Positions 28,448-38,385 are shown, counted from the first letter of the stretch. The stretch is DNA of 64,000 nt from Hydractinia symbiolongicarpus (GCF_029227915.1 NC_079888.1:8043001-8107000), one strand, 5' to 3'. The notes: generated by a model not told the origin, from the sequence alone. A program made the numbers and translations.

Positions 28448-28654
28448 GAATTTCTTTTACAACTCTGATTTAATCTTTTGTTTAAGAAACACGTGAGGGA
28501 AGAGATGATTTATCTAAATATGACTAAGCCATATTTGAATGCTTTTAAGTCATTTCTTCAACTTTTGCCAAGTTTATGGCAGCACACATGCTTAGAAGGA
28601 GACTTGGCGATTTCCTTGGTGCGTTGGTAATGCAATCCTTAGTCTATCAGAAAA

Positions 28655-28727
28655 CGCTCAACGTGAAGATCGATCCAACGACCCTGAGATTAAGAGTCTC
28701 ATGCTCTACCAACTGAGCTAGCCGGGC
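28655..28727 (-). tRNA. tRNA-Lys(CTT), L27, degenerate
   Basis: T loop begins ATCGATC (T54 lost). Left-array founder type of the right-array Lys variant. Confidence 0.5.
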
Positions 28728-28910
28728 TGATTCGTTACTAGGTGCAGCCATTAAAGCCGCCTTGGACTTACGCAACAATTGACCACACCTAAAATTATTT
28801 AAAATTAAGCCACTCGCGTACTCTTACTGTTTGGGCTGGTAAAAGGTTACGTGACTCAAAACAGGTTCAGCAATGTTAGCTTTCCATAAAGTAGACGTGA
28901 TACAGAAACA

Positions 28911-28992
28911 GGCAAGGTAGCTCAATGGTTAAGGCGATAGACTGCTAATCCATTGGGCTCTGCCCCCTTGGGTTCGATTCCCATCTTCGTCG
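28911..28992 (+). tRNA. tRNA-Ser(GCT), L28, degenerate
   Basis: Acceptor ggcaagg mispaired; variable arm altered. Confidence 0.5.
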
Positions 28993-28999
28993 CACATTC

Positions 29000-29071
29000 C
29001 GTTCTATGGTGTAATGGTTAGCACTCTAGACATGGAATCCAGCAATCCGAGTTCAAATCTCGGTAGAACCT
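29000..29071 (+). pseudogene. tRNA-Gln body with TGG anticodon, L28
   Basis: Loop CATGGAA lacks U33 and puts TGG in the anticodon position; C1 mismatch. Confidence 0.55.
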
Positions 29072-29266
29072 GACTTCCTTTTTCAACCTTGGTTAAAACT
29101 TTTGTTTAATGAATACCTGAGGGAAGGGATGATTTATCTAAAGTTGATTAAACCATATTTGAATGCTTTCAAGTGATTTCTTCAACTTTTGCCAAGGTCA
29201 TAGCAGAAAGGAGACTTGGGGACTTCCACGGCGCGTTGGGAATGCTATCGAAAGTCTATCAGAAAG

Positions 29267-29338
29267 CGCCCAAGGTGGGCTCGAACTCACGACCCTGCGA
29301 TTAAGAGTCTCATGCTCTACCGACTGAGCTAGCCGGGT
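29267..29338 (-). tRNA. tRNA-Lys(CTT), L28
   Basis: A1 mismatch and shortened T loop. Confidence 0.5.
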
Positions 29339-29520
29339 TGACTCGTTATCAGGTGCCGCCATTAAAACCGTCTTGGAAGTACGCAGTAATTGACTACAGC
29401 TAAGGTTAATTAATTTCGGCCACTCGCATACTCCTACTGTTTGGGATGGTAAATGTTTGAGTGACTCGAAATAGGTTCACCAATGTTAGCTTTCCATAAA
29501 GTAGACGTCGTACAGAATCA

Positions 29521-29602
29521 GGCGAGGTGGTAGAGTGGTTAGGGCGATGGAGTGCTAATCCATTGGGCTCTGCGCGCGTGGGTGCAAATCCCATCTTCGT
29601 CG
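29521..29602 (+). pseudogene. tRNA-Ser(GCT) pseudogene, L29
   Basis: Box A ggtagagtgg and T loop TGCAAAT; acceptor ggcgagg. Confidence 0.6.
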
Positions 29603-29609
29603 CACAGTC

Positions 29610-29660
29610 GGTTCTATGATGTAATGGCTCGCACTCTGGGTTCTAATCTCGGTAGCACCT
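29610..29660 (+). pseudogene. tRNA-Gln pseudogene lacking anticodon, L29
   Basis: 51 nt; anticodon arm deleted. Confidence 0.8.
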
Positions 29661-29824
29661 GACTTTCTTTTTCATCTCTGATTTAACCTTTTGTTTAAGA
29701 AACACATGAGGGAAGGGATGATTTATCTAAAATTGACTGAGGTTTATGGCAGCACTCATGCTTAGAAGGAGACTTGGAGATTTCCACGGCGCGTTCGTAA
29801 TGCAATCCAAAGTCTATCAGAAAA

Positions 29825-29896
29825 CGCCCAACGTGGGCTCGACCCCACGACCCTGACATTAAGAGTCTCATGCTCTACCGACTGAGCTAGCCGGGA
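29825..29896 (-). tRNA. tRNA-Lys(CTT), L29, degenerate
   Basis: T1 mismatch, G in anticodon stem, T loop shortened. Confidence 0.5.
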
Positions 29897-30079
29897 TGAC
29901 TCGTTATCAGGTGCAGCCATTTAATCCGTCTTGGCCTTACGCAATATTTGACCACACCTAAGATTACTTAAAATTGGGCCACTCGCGTACTCCTACTGTT
30001 TGGGCTGGTAAAAGGTTACGTGACTTGAACCAGGTTTAGCAATGTTAGCATTCCATAAAGTAGTCGTTGTACAGAAACG

Positions 30080-30145
30080 GACGAGGTAGCCAAGTGGTTA
30101 AGGCGATGGACTCTGTCAGCATCGGTGCGAATCCCATCTTCGTCG
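30080..30145 (+). pseudogene. tRNA-Ser pseudogene lacking anticodon, L30
   Basis: Copy of the L26 pseudogene. Confidence 0.8.
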
Positions 30146-30152
30146 CACATTC

Positions 30153-30197
30153 GGTTCTATGATGTAATGGTTCGCACTCTGGACTTTGCATCCAGCG
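30153..30197 (+). pseudogene. tRNA-Gln 5' fragment, L30
   Basis: Copy of the L26 fragment. Confidence 0.8.
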
Positions 30198-30228
30198 TTC
30201 GTAATGCAATTCAAAGTCTATCATAAAA

Positions 30229-30301
30229 CGCCCAACGTAGGGCTCGAACACACGACCCTGAGACTAAGGGTCTCATGCTCTACCGACTGAGCTAGCCCGG
30301 C
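30229..30301 (-). tRNA. tRNA-Lys(CTT), L30
   Basis: Copy of L26 Lys. Confidence 0.55.
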
Positions 30302-30484
30302 TGAATTCTTATTAGGTGGCGCCATTAAAGGCGCCCTGGACTGACGCAAAAATTGACCACACCTAAGATTAATTAAAATTGGGCCACTCGCGTACTCCTA
30401 CTGTTTGGGCTGGTAAAAGATTATGTGACTGGAAACAGGTTCAGCAATGTTAGCTTTCCACAACGCAGACGTGGTACAGAAACA

Positions 30485-30565
30485 GACGAGGTGGCCGAGT
30501 GGTTAAGACGATCGACTGCTAATCCATTGGTTCTGCGCGCGTGGGTGCAAATCCCATCTTCGTCA
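30485..30565 (+). tRNA. tRNA-Ser(GCT), L31, degenerate
   Basis: 81 nt, as L27. Confidence 0.5.
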
Positions 30566-30572
30566 CACATTC

Positions 30573-30644
30573 GGTTCTAAGATGTAATGGTTCGCACTCT
30601 GAACTTTGAATACAGCGATCCGAGTTCAAATCTCTGTAGCACCT
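30573..30644 (+). tRNA. tRNA-Gln(TTG), L31, degenerate
   Basis: A7 and anticodon-stem changes. Confidence 0.5.
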
Positions 30645-30851
30645 GAATTTCTTTTACATCTCTGATTTAATCTTTTGTTTAAGAAACACGTGAGGGAAGA
30701 GATGATTTATCTAAAGTTGACTAAACCAAATTGGAATGTTTAGAAGCCACTTCTGCAACTTTTGTCAGGTTTATGGCAGCGCTCATGCTTAGAAGGAGAC
30801 TTGGTGATTTCCACGGCGCGTTGGTAATGCTATCGAAAGTCTATCAGAAAG

Positions 30852-30923
30852 CGCCCAAGGTGGGCTCGAACTCACGACCCTGCGATTAAGAGTCTCATGC
30901 TCTACCGACTGAGCTAGCCGGGT
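30852..30923 (-). tRNA. tRNA-Lys(CTT), L31
   Basis: Copy of L28 Lys. Confidence 0.5.
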
Positions 30924-31105
30924 TGACTCGTTATCAGGTGCCGCCATTAAAACCGTCTTGGAAGTACGCAGTAATTGACTACAGCTAAGGTTAATTAATT
31001 TCGGCCACTCGCATACTCCTACTGTTTGGGATGGTAAATGTTTGAGTGACTCGAAATAGGTTCACCAATGTTAGCTTTCCATAAAGTAGACGTCGTACAG
31101 AATCA

Positions 31106-31187
31106 GGCGAGGTGGTAGAGTGGTTAGGGCGATGGAGTGCTAATCCATTGGGCTCTGCGCGCGTGGGTGCAAATCCCATCTTCGTCG
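31106..31187 (+). pseudogene. tRNA-Ser(GCT) pseudogene, L32
   Basis: Copy of L29 Ser. Confidence 0.6.
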
Positions 31188-31194
31188 CACAGTC

Positions 31195-31245
31195 GGTTCT
31201 ATGATGTAATGGCTCGCACTCTGGGTTCTAATCTCGGTAGCACCT
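31195..31245 (+). pseudogene. tRNA-Gln pseudogene lacking anticodon, L32
   Basis: Copy of L29 Gln. Confidence 0.8.
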
Positions 31246-31409
31246 GACTTTCTTTTTCATCTCTGATTTAACCTTTTGTTTAAGAAACACATGAGGGAAG
31301 GGATGATTTATCTAAAATTGACTGAGGTTTATGGCAGCACTCATGCTTAGAAGGAGACTTGGAGATTTCCACGGCGCGTTCGTAATGCAATCCAAAGTCT
31401 ATCAGAAAA

Positions 31410-31481
31410 CGCCCAACGTGGGCTCGACCCCACGACCCTGACATTAAGAGTCTCATGCTCTACCGACTGAGCTAGCCGGGA
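31410..31481 (-). tRNA. tRNA-Lys(CTT), L32, degenerate
   Basis: Copy of L29 Lys. Confidence 0.5.
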
Positions 31482-31664
31482 TGACTCGTTATCAGGTGCA
31501 GCCATTTAATCCGTCTTGGCCTTACGCAATATTTGACCACACCTAAGATTACTTAAAATTGGGCCACTCGCGTACTCCTACTGTTTGGGCTGGTAAAAGG
31601 TTACGTGACTTGAACCAGGTTTAGCAATGTTAGCATTCCATAAAGTAGTCGTTGTACAGAAACG

Positions 31665-31730
31665 GACGAGGTAGCCAAGTGGTTAAGGCGATGGACTCTG
31701 TCAGCATCGGTGCGAATCCCATCTTCGTCG
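31665..31730 (+). pseudogene. tRNA-Ser pseudogene lacking anticodon, L33
   Basis: Third copy of the L26 type. Confidence 0.8.
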
Positions 31731-31737
31731 CACATTC

Positions 31738-31782
31738 GGTTCTATGATGTAATGGTTCGCACTCTGGACTTTGCATCCAGCG
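31738..31782 (+). pseudogene. tRNA-Gln 5' fragment, L33
   Basis: Third copy of the L26 type. Confidence 0.8.
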
Positions 31783-31813
31783 TTCGTAATGCAATTCAAA
31801 GTCTATCATAAAA

Positions 31814-31886
31814 CGCCCAACGTAGGGCTCGAACACACGACCCTGAGACTAAGGGTCTCATGCTCTACCGACTGAGCTAGCCTGGC
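31814..31886 (-). tRNA. tRNA-Lys(CTT), L33
   Basis: Acceptor gcctggc differs from L30. Confidence 0.5.
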
Positions 31887-32069
31887 TGAATTCTTATTAG
31901 GTGGCGCCATTAAAGGCGCCCTGGACTGACGCAAAAATTGACCACACCTAAGATTAATTAAAATTGGGCCACTCGCGTACTCCTACTGTTTGGGCTGGTA
32001 AAAGATTATGTGACTGGAAACAGGTTCGGCAATGTTAGCTTTCCACAACGTAGACGTGGTACAGAAGCA

Positions 32070-32150
32070 GACGAGGTGGCCGAGTGGTTAAGACGATCGA
32101 CTGCTAATCCATTGGCTCTGCCCGCGTGGGTGCAAATCCCATCTTCGTGG
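32070..32150 (+). tRNA. tRNA-Ser(GCT), L34, degenerate
   Basis: 81 nt; T loop TGCAAAT; acceptor 3' end cgtgg. Confidence 0.5.
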
Positions 32151-32157
32151 CTCATTC

Positions 32158-32229
32158 GGTTCTACGATGTAATGGTTCGCACTCTGGACTTTGAATACAG
32201 CGATCCGAGTTCAAATCGCGCTAGAACCT
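32158..32229 (+). tRNA. tRNA-Gln(TTG), L34, degenerate
   Basis: T stem broken (cgcgc). Confidence 0.5.
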
Positions 32230-32424
32230 GACTTCCTTTTTCAACCTTCGTTAAAACTTTTGTTTAAGAAATACCTGAGGGAAGGGATGATTTAGCTAAA
32301 GTTGATTAAACCATATTTGAATGCTTTCAAGTCATTTCTTCAACTTTTGCCAAGGTCATAGCAGAAAGGAGGCTTGGGGACTTCCACGGCGCGTTGGCAA
32401 TGCAATCCAAAGTCTATCAGAATC

Positions 32425-32496
32425 CGCCCAACGTGGGATCGAACCCACCTGCTTGAGATTAAGAGTCCCATGCTCTACCGACTAAGCTAGCCGGGC
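32425..32496 (-). tRNA. tRNA-Lys(CTT), L34, degenerate
   Basis: Anticodon stem and T loop shortened. Confidence 0.5.
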
Positions 32497-32677
32497 TGAC
32501 TTGATATCAGGTGCAGCCATAAAAACCGTCTTGGCCTTACGCAATATTTGACCACACCTAAGATTAATTAAAATTGGGCCACTCGCGTACTCCTACTGTG
32601 GGGTGGTAAAAGGGAACGTGACTCGAAACAAGTTCAGCAATGTTAGCTTTCCATAACGTAGACGTGGTACAGAAGCA

Positions 32678-32759
32678 GAACAGGTGGCCGAGTGCTTAAG
32701 GCGATGGACTTGTAATCCATTGGGTTCTGCCCGCCTGAGTGCGAATCACATCTTCGTCG
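32678..32759 (+). tRNA. tRNA-Ser body with TGT (Thr) anticodon, L35
   Basis: Anticodon TGT at 32711-32713. Acceptor gaacagg is weakened and T loop TGCGAAT is altered, so probably not functional. Confidence 0.5.
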
Positions 32760-32766
32760 CACATTC

Positions 32767-32838
32767 GGTTCTACGATGTAATGTTTCGCACTCTGGACTT
32801 TGAATACAGCGATCCGAGTTCAAATCTAGGTAGCACCT
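32767..32838 (+). tRNA. tRNA-Gln(TTG), L35, degenerate
   Basis: Acceptor tagcacc mismatch and aatacag stem. Confidence 0.5.
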
Positions 32839-33044
32839 GACTTTCTTTTACAACTCTGATTTAATCCTTTGTTTAAGAAGCACGTGAGGGAAGGGATGAT
32901 TTATCTAAAATTGACTAAACCATATTGGAATGTTTTGAAGCCACTTCTTCAACTTTTGTCAGGTTTATGGCAGCACTCATGCTTAGAAGGAGACTTGGCG
33001 ATTTCCACGGCGCGTTGGTAATGCAATCCAAATCTATCAGAATA

Positions 33045-33116
33045 CGCCCAACGTGGGATCGAACCCACGACCCTGAGATTAAGAGTCCCATGCTCTACCG
33101 ACTGAGCTAGCCAGGC
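33045..33116 (-). tRNA. tRNA-Lys(CTT), L35
   Basis: D stem perfect; T loop shortened by one; G73. Confidence 0.6.
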
Positions 33117-33299
33117 TGATTCGTTATCAGGTGCGGCCATTAAAACCGTCTTGGACTTACGCAATTATTGACCACACCTAAGATTACGTAAAATTCGGCC
33201 ACTCGCGTACTTCTACTGTTTGGGCTGGTAAAAGGTTACGTGACTCGAAACAGGTTCAGCAATGCTAGCTTTCCATAAAGTAGTCGTTGTACAGAAACA

Positions 33300-33381
33300 G
33301 ACGAGGGAGCCGAGTGGTTAAGTTGATGGACTGCTAATCAATTGGGCTCTGCCCGCGTGGGTGCGAGTCCCATCTTCGTCG
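33300..33381 (+). tRNA. tRNA-Ser(GCT), L36, degenerate
   Basis: T loop TGCGAGT; anticodon stem aatcaat. Confidence 0.5.
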
Positions 33382-33388
33382 CACATTT

Positions 33389-33460
33389 GGTTCTATGGTG
33401 TAATGTTTAGCACTCTGGACTTTGAATCCAGCGATCCCAGTTCAAATCTCTGTAGCACCT
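33389..33460 (+). tRNA. tRNA-Gln(TTG), L36
   Basis: Anticodon arm canonical; acceptor tagcacc mismatch. Confidence 0.6.
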
Positions 33461-33667
33461 GTCTTTCTTTTACAACTCTGAATTAATCTTTTGCTTAAGA
33501 AAGGCGTGAGGGAAGAGATGATTTATCTAAAATTGACTAAACCATATTTGAATGCTTTCAAGTCATTTCTCCAACTTTTGCTAGGTTTATGGCAGTACAC
33601 ATGCTTAAAAGGAGACTTGGCGATTTCCTTGGTACGTTGGTAATGCAATCCTTAGTCTATTAGAAAA

Positions 33668-33740
33668 CGCTCAACGTGAAGGTCGATCCAACGACCCTGA
33701 GATTAAGAGTCTCATGCTCTACCGAATGAGCTAGCCGGGC
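33668..33740 (-). tRNA. tRNA-Lys(CTT), L36, degenerate
   Basis: gctcaacgtga variant; T loop ATCGACC. Confidence 0.5.
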
Positions 33741-33922
33741 AGATTTCTCGTAAGTGCCACCATTAAAGCCGTCTTGGACTTACGCAATAATTCACCACAC
33801 TTAAGATTACTTAAATGTGGGCCACTCGCGTACTCCTACTGTTTAGGCTGGTAAAAGGTTACGTGACTCGAAACAGGTTCAGCCATTTTATCTTTCCATA
33901 AAGTAGACGTGGTACAGAAACA

Positions 33923-34004
33923 GACGAGGTGTCCGATTGTTTCAGTCGATGGACTGCTAATCCATTGGACTCTGCCTGTGTGCGTTCGAATCCCATCTTC
34001 GTCG
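33923..34004 (+). tRNA. tRNA-Ser(GCT), L37, degenerate
   Basis: Box A gtccgattgtttcag is altered; TTCGAAT kept. Confidence 0.55.
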
Positions 34005-34286
34005 CACATTCGGTTCTAATTTCCTTTTAATCCTGACTTAATATTTTGTTTAAGAAACACGTGATGGAAGGGATGATTTTTCTAAAATTGACTAAGCCAT
34101 ACTTGAACTCTTTCAAGTCATTTCTTCAACTTTTGCCAGGTTGCCAGGCAATAATTCACCACACTTAAGATTACTTAAATGTGGGCCACTCGCGTACTCC
34201 TACTGTTTAGGCTGGTAAAAGGTTACGTGACTCGAAACAGGTTCAGCCATTTTATCTTTCCATAAAGTAGACGTGGTACAGAAACA

Positions 34287-34368
34287 GACGAGGTGTCCGA
34301 TTGTTTCAGTCGATGGACTGCTAATCCATTGGACTCTGCCTGTGTGCGTTCGAATCCCATCTTCGTCG
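34287..34368 (+). tRNA. tRNA-Ser(GCT), L38, degenerate
   Basis: Copy of L37 Ser. Confidence 0.55.
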
Positions 34369-34479
34369 CACATTCGGTTCTAATTTCCTTTTAATCCTGA
34401 CTTAATATTTTGTTTAAGAAACACGTGATGGACGGATGATTTTTTTAAAATTGACTAAGCCATACTTGAACTCTTACGG

Positions 34480-34551
34480 TGTAATGTTAAGCACTCTGGA
34501 CTTTGAATCCAGTCATCCGAGCTCAAATCTCGGTAGAACCAGAATTTCTTT
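34480..34551 (+). pseudogene. tRNA-Gln(TTG) with replaced 5' acceptor, L38
   Basis: D to T arms present, but the first seven bases derive from spacer sequence. Confidence 0.7.
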
Positions 34552-34746
34552 TCAATCCTGACTTAATATTTTGTTTAAGAAACACGTGATGGAAGGGATG
34601 ATTTTTCTAAAATTGACTAAGCCATACTTGAACTCTTTCAAGTCATTTCTTCAACTTTTGCCAGGTTTATGGCAGCACTCATGCTTAGAAGGAGACTTGG
34701 CGATTTTCACGGCGTGTTGGTAATGCAATCCAAATCTATCAGAATA

Positions 34747-34818
34747 CGCCCAACGCGGGATCGAACCCACGACCCTTAGATTAAGAGTCCCATGCTCTAC
34801 CGACTGAGCTAGCCAGGC
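34747..34818 (-). tRNA. tRNA-Lys(CTT), L38
   Basis: As L35, with T-stem change. Confidence 0.55.
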
Positions 34819-35001
34819 TGATTCGTTATCAGGTGCGGCCATTAAAACCGTCTTGGACTTACGCAATTATTGACCACACCTAAGATTACGTAAAATTCGG
34901 CCACTCGCGTACTTCTACTGTTTGGGCTGGTATAACGTTACGTTACTCGAAACAGGTTCAGCAATGCTAGCTTTCCATAAAGTAGTCGTTGTACAGAAAC
35001 A

Positions 35002-35083
35002 AACGCGGCAGCCGAGTGGTTAAGTCGATGGACTGCTAATCAATTGGGCTCTTCCCCCGTGGGTGAGAGTCCCATCTTCGTCG
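35002..35083 (+). tRNA. tRNA-Ser(GCT), L39, degenerate
   Basis: Acceptor aacgcgg; T loop GAGAGTC-like. Confidence 0.45.
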
Positions 35084-35090
35084 CACATTT

Positions 35091-35162
35091 GGTTCTATGG
35101 TGTAATGTTTAGCACTTTGGACTTTGAATCCAGCGATCCCAGTTCAAATCTCGGTAGCACCT
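35091..35162 (+). tRNA. tRNA-Gln(TTG), L39
   Basis: Anticodon arm canonical; T stem and acceptor weak. Confidence 0.55.
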
Positions 35163-35369
35163 GTCTTTCTTTTACAACTCTGAATTAATCTTTTGCTTAA
35201 GAAAGGCGTGAGGGAAGAGATGATTTATCTAAAATTGACTAAACCATATTTGAATTCTTTCAAGTCATTTCTTCAACTTTTGCCAGGTTTATGGCAGCAC
35301 ACATGCTTAGAAGGAGACTTGGCGATTTCCTTGGTGCGTTGGTAATGCAATCCTTAGTCTATTAGAAAA

Positions 35370-35442
35370 CGCTCAACGTGAAGCTCGATCCAACGAACCT
35401 GAGATTAAGAGTCTCATGCTCTACCGACTGAGCTAGCCTGGC
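35370..35442 (-). tRNA. tRNA-Lys(CTT), L39, degenerate
   Basis: T loop ATCGAGC; acceptor gccaggc. Confidence 0.5.
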
Positions 35443-35624
35443 AGATTTCTCGTAAGTGCCGCCATTAAAGCCGTCTTGGACTTACGCAATAATTCACCAC
35501 ACCTAAGATTACTTAAAATTCGGCCACTCACGTACTCCTACTATTTGGGCTGGCAAAAGGGTACGTGACTCGTAACAGGTTCAGCAATGTTAACTTTCCA
35601 TAAAGTAGTCGTTGTACAGAAACA

Positions 35625-35701
35625 GACGAGGTAGCCGAGTGTTTAAGGCGATGGACTGCTAATCCATTGGGCTCTGCCGCGTGGGTGCGAATCCCATCTT
35701 C
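35625..35701 (+). pseudogene. tRNA-Ser(GCT) truncated at the inversion junction, L40
   Basis: The last acceptor bases are lost where the array changes orientation after atcttc. Confidence 0.8.
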
Positions 35702-35731
35702 TAGACTAAATCAGAGTTGTAAAAGAAAGTC

Positions 35732-35803
35732 AGGTCCTACCGAGATTTTAACTCGGATCGCTGTGTTCAAAGTCCAGAGTGCGAACCATTACATCATACA
35801 ACC
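35732..35803 (-). tRNA. tRNA-Gln(TTG), R1, degenerate
   Basis: T loop TTAAAAT; acceptor mismatches. Confidence 0.5.
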
Positions 35804-35810
35804 GAATGTG

Positions 35811-35892
35811 CGACGAAGATGGGACTCGCACCCACGCGGGCAGAGCCTAATGGATTAGCAGTCCATCGCCTTAATCACTCGGCTACCTCGTC
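35811..35892 (-). tRNA. tRNA-Ser(GCT), R1
   Basis: T loop TGCGAGT. Confidence 0.55.
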
Positions 35893-36074
35893 TCTTTCTG
35901 TACAACGACTACTTTATGGAAAGCTAACATTGCTGAACCTGTTTCGAGTCACGTAACCTTTTACCACCACAAACAGAAAGAGTACGCGAGTGGCCAATAT
36001 TTAAGTAATCTTAGGTGTGGTCAATTATTGCGTAAGTCCAAGACGGCTTTAAGGACGGCACTTATGACGAATCA

Positions 36075-36147
36075 GCCCGGCTAGCTCAGTCGGTAGAGCA
36101 TGAGAATCTTAATCTCAGGGTCGTTGGATCGCGTCCCACGTTGAGCG
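36075..36147 (+). tRNA. tRNA-Lys(CTT), R1, degenerate
   Basis: Anticodon loop ATCTTAA; T loop ATCGCGT. Confidence 0.5.
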
Positions 36148-36354
36148 TGTTCGGATAGACTAAGGATTGCATTACCAACGCGCCGTGAAAATCGCCAAGT
36201 GTCCTTCTAAGCATGAGTGCTGCCACAAACCTGGTAAAAGTTGAAGAAATGTCTTGAAAGTATTCTAGTATGGCTTCGTCAATTTTAGATGAATCATCCC
36301 TTACCTCACGTGTTTCCTAAACAAACGATTACATCAGAGTTGAAAAAGAAAGTC

Positions 36355-36426
36355 AGGTTCTACCGAGATTTGAATTGGGATCGCTGTATTCAAAGTCCAG
36401 AGTGCTAACCATCACACCATAGAACC
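36355..36426 (-). tRNA. tRNA-Gln(TTG), R2
   Basis: Acceptor stem intact; anticodon and T stems one mismatch each. Confidence 0.6.
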
Positions 36427-36433
36427 GAATGTG

Positions 36434-36515
36434 CGACGAAGATGGGATTCAAACGCACTCGGGCAGAGCCTAATGGATTAGCAGTCCATCGCCTTAACCA
36501 CTCGGCCACCTCGTC
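36434..36515 (-). tRNA. tRNA-Ser(GCT), R2
   Basis: T loop TTTGAAT with broken T stem. Confidence 0.55.
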
Positions 36516-36698
36516 TGTTTCTGTACCACGACTACTTTATGGAAAGCTAACATTGCTGAACCTGTTTCGAGTCACGTAACCTTTTACCAGCCCGAACAGT
36601 AGAAGTACGCGAGTGGCCGAATTTTAGGTAATCTTAGGTGTGGTTAATAATTGCGTAAGTCCAAGACGGTTTTAATGGCGGCACCTGATAACGAATCA

Positions 36699-36771
36699 GC
36701 TTGGCTAGCTCAGTCGGTAGAACATGAGACTCTTTATCTCAGGGTCGGTGGATCGAGCCCCACGTTGAGTG
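36699..36771 (+). tRNA. tRNA-Lys(CTT), R2, degenerate
   Basis: gcttggc acceptor, T37. Confidence 0.5.
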
Positions 36772-36978
36772 TTTTCTAATAGACTTTGGATAGCACTATC
36801 AACGCGCCGTGGAAATCACCAAGTCTCCTTCTAAGCATGAGTGCTGCCATAAACCTGACAAAAGTTGAAGAAGTGACTTGAAAGCATTCAAATATGGTTT
36901 ACTTAATTTTAGATAAATCATCCCTTGCCTCACGTGTTTCTTAAACAAAAGATTAAATCAGAGTTGTAAAAGAAAGTC

Positions 36979-37050
36979 AGGTGCTACCGAGGTTTTAACT
37001 GGCATCGCCGTATTCAAAGTCCAGAGTGCGAGCCATTACATCATAGAACT
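36979..37050 (-). tRNA. tRNA-Gln(TTG), R3, degenerate
   Basis: A1 and altered T arm. Confidence 0.5.
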
Positions 37051-37057
37051 GAATGTG

Positions 37058-37139
37058 CGACGAAGATGGGACTCGCACCCACGCGGCCAGAGCCTAATGG
37101 ATTAGCAGTCCATCGCCTTAACCACTCGGCAACCTCGTC
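37058..37139 (-). tRNA. tRNA-Ser(GCT), R3
   Basis: T loop TGCGAGT; box A ttgccgagtgg. Confidence 0.55.
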
Positions 37140-37322
37140 TGTTTCTGCACAACGACTACTTTATAGAAAGCTAACATTGCTGAACCTGTTTCGAGTCACG
37201 TAACCTTTTACCAGCCCAAACAGAAGGAGTACGCGAGTGGCCCAAATTTAGGTAATCTTAGGTGTGGTCCATTACTGCGTAAGTCTAAGACGGTTTTAAT
37301 GGCGGCACCTGTTAACGAATCA

Positions 37323-37395
37323 GCCTGGTTAGCTCAGTCGGTAGAACATGAGACTCTTAATCTCAGGGTCGTTGGATCGAGCCCCAAGTTGAGTG
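37323..37395 (+). tRNA. tRNA-Lys(CTT), R3, degenerate
   Basis: gcctggt acceptor mismatch. Confidence 0.5.
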
Positions 37396-37602
37396 TTTTC
37401 TGATAGACTTTGGATAGCACTATCAACGCGCCGTGGAAATGACCAAGTCTCCTTCTAAGCATGAGTGCTGCCATAAACCTGACAAAAGTTGAAGAAGTGA
37501 CTTGAAAGCATTCAAAAATGGTTTAGCCAATTTTAGATAAATCATCTCTTCCCTCACGCGTTTCTTAAACAAAAGATTAAATCAGAGTTGTAAAAGAAAG
37601 TC

Positions 37603-37674
37603 AGGCGTTACCGAGATTTTAACTCGCATCGCCGTATTCAAAGTCCAGAGTGCGAACCATTACATCATAGAACC
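37603..37674 (-). tRNA. tRNA-Gln(TTG), R4, degenerate
   Basis: T loop TTAAAAT; acceptor broken. Confidence 0.5.
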
Positions 37675-37681
37675 GAATGTG

Positions 37682-37763
37682 CGACGAAAATGGGACTCGA
37701 AACCACGCGGCCAGATCCTAATGGATTTGCAGTCCATCGCCTTAATCACTCGGCAACCTCGTC
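37682..37763 (-). tRNA. tRNA-Ser body with GCA (Cys) anticodon, R4
   Basis: Anticodon GCA (plus 37728-37730). T loop TTCGAGT with one T-stem mismatch. Confidence 0.55.
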
Positions 37764-37944
37764 TGTTTCTGTACAACGACTACTTTATGAAAAGCTAACA
37801 TTGCTGAACCTGGTTCAAGTCACGTAAGCTTTTACCAGCCCAATTAGTAGGAGTACGCGAGGGGCCAATTTTAATTAATCTTGGGTGTGGTCAATTTTTT
37901 CGTAAGTCAAGACGACTTTAATGGCAACACCTAATAACGAATTA

Positions 37945-38017
37945 GCCCGGCTAGCTCATTCAGTAGAGCATGAGACTCTTAATCTCAGGGTCGTTGGATC
38001 GCGCCCCACGTTGAGCG
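37945..38017 (+). tRNA. tRNA-Lys(CTT), R4
   Basis: T loop ATCGCGC; D arm cattcagtag. Confidence 0.5.
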
Positions 38018-38224
38018 TTTTCGGATAGACTAAGGATTGCATTACCAACACGCCGTGAAATTCGCCAAGTGTCCTTCTAAACATGAGTGCTGCCATAAAC
38101 CTGACAAAAGTTGAAGAAGTGACTTGAAAGCATTCAAATATGGTTTAGTCAATTTTAGATAAATCATCCCTTCCCTCACGTGTTTCTTAAACAAAGGATT
38201 AAATTAGAGTTGTAGAAGAAAGTC

Positions 38225-38296
38225 AGGTGCTACCGAGATTTGAACTCTGATTCCTGTATTCAAAGTCCAGAGTGCGAGCCATTACATCATAGAACC
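38225..38296 (-). tRNA. tRNA-Gln(TTG), R5, degenerate
   Basis: Anticodon stem disrupted (ctgattcctg). Confidence 0.5.
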
Positions 38297-38303
38297 GAAT
38301 GTG

Positions 38304-38385
38304 CGACGAAGATGGGATTCGCACCCACGCAGGCAGAGCCCAATGGATTAGCAGTCCATCGCCTTAACCACTCGGCTACCTCGTC
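38304..38385 (-). tRNA. tRNA-Ser(GCT), R5
   Basis: T loop TGCGAAT. Confidence 0.55.

Larger units (their letters stand above)
29241..32215. repeat. Two-copy higher-order repeat, offset 1585 bp
   Basis: About 29241-30630 and 30826-32215 are near identical and carry the same broken copies (Gln without anticodon, Ser without anticodon). The part around L30-L31 also matches 27760-28460 at an offset of 2197. Confidence 0.85.
33785..34510. repeat. 364-bp tandem duplication of a deleted unit
   Basis: 33785-34146 and 34149-34470 repeat the same upstream block, Ser gene and a Gln gene cut after seven bases. Lys is absent from the first copy. Confidence 0.8.
16991..35701 (+). repeat. Tandem tRNA array, plus-oriented block 2 (units L9-L40)
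   Basis: About 32 units, Ser(+)-Gln(+)-Lys(-). Spacing is near 623 bp, with local deletions at 21307 (Ser and Gln lost between two Lys genes), 34005-34286 and 34369-34480 (Gln and Lys lost). Divergence rises to the right. Units from L26 on carry a distinct upstream variant (tagtcgttgtacag in place of tagacgtggtacag), and L27, L36 and L39 carry a gctcaacgtga Lys variant; both reappear right of 35702. Confidence 0.95.
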
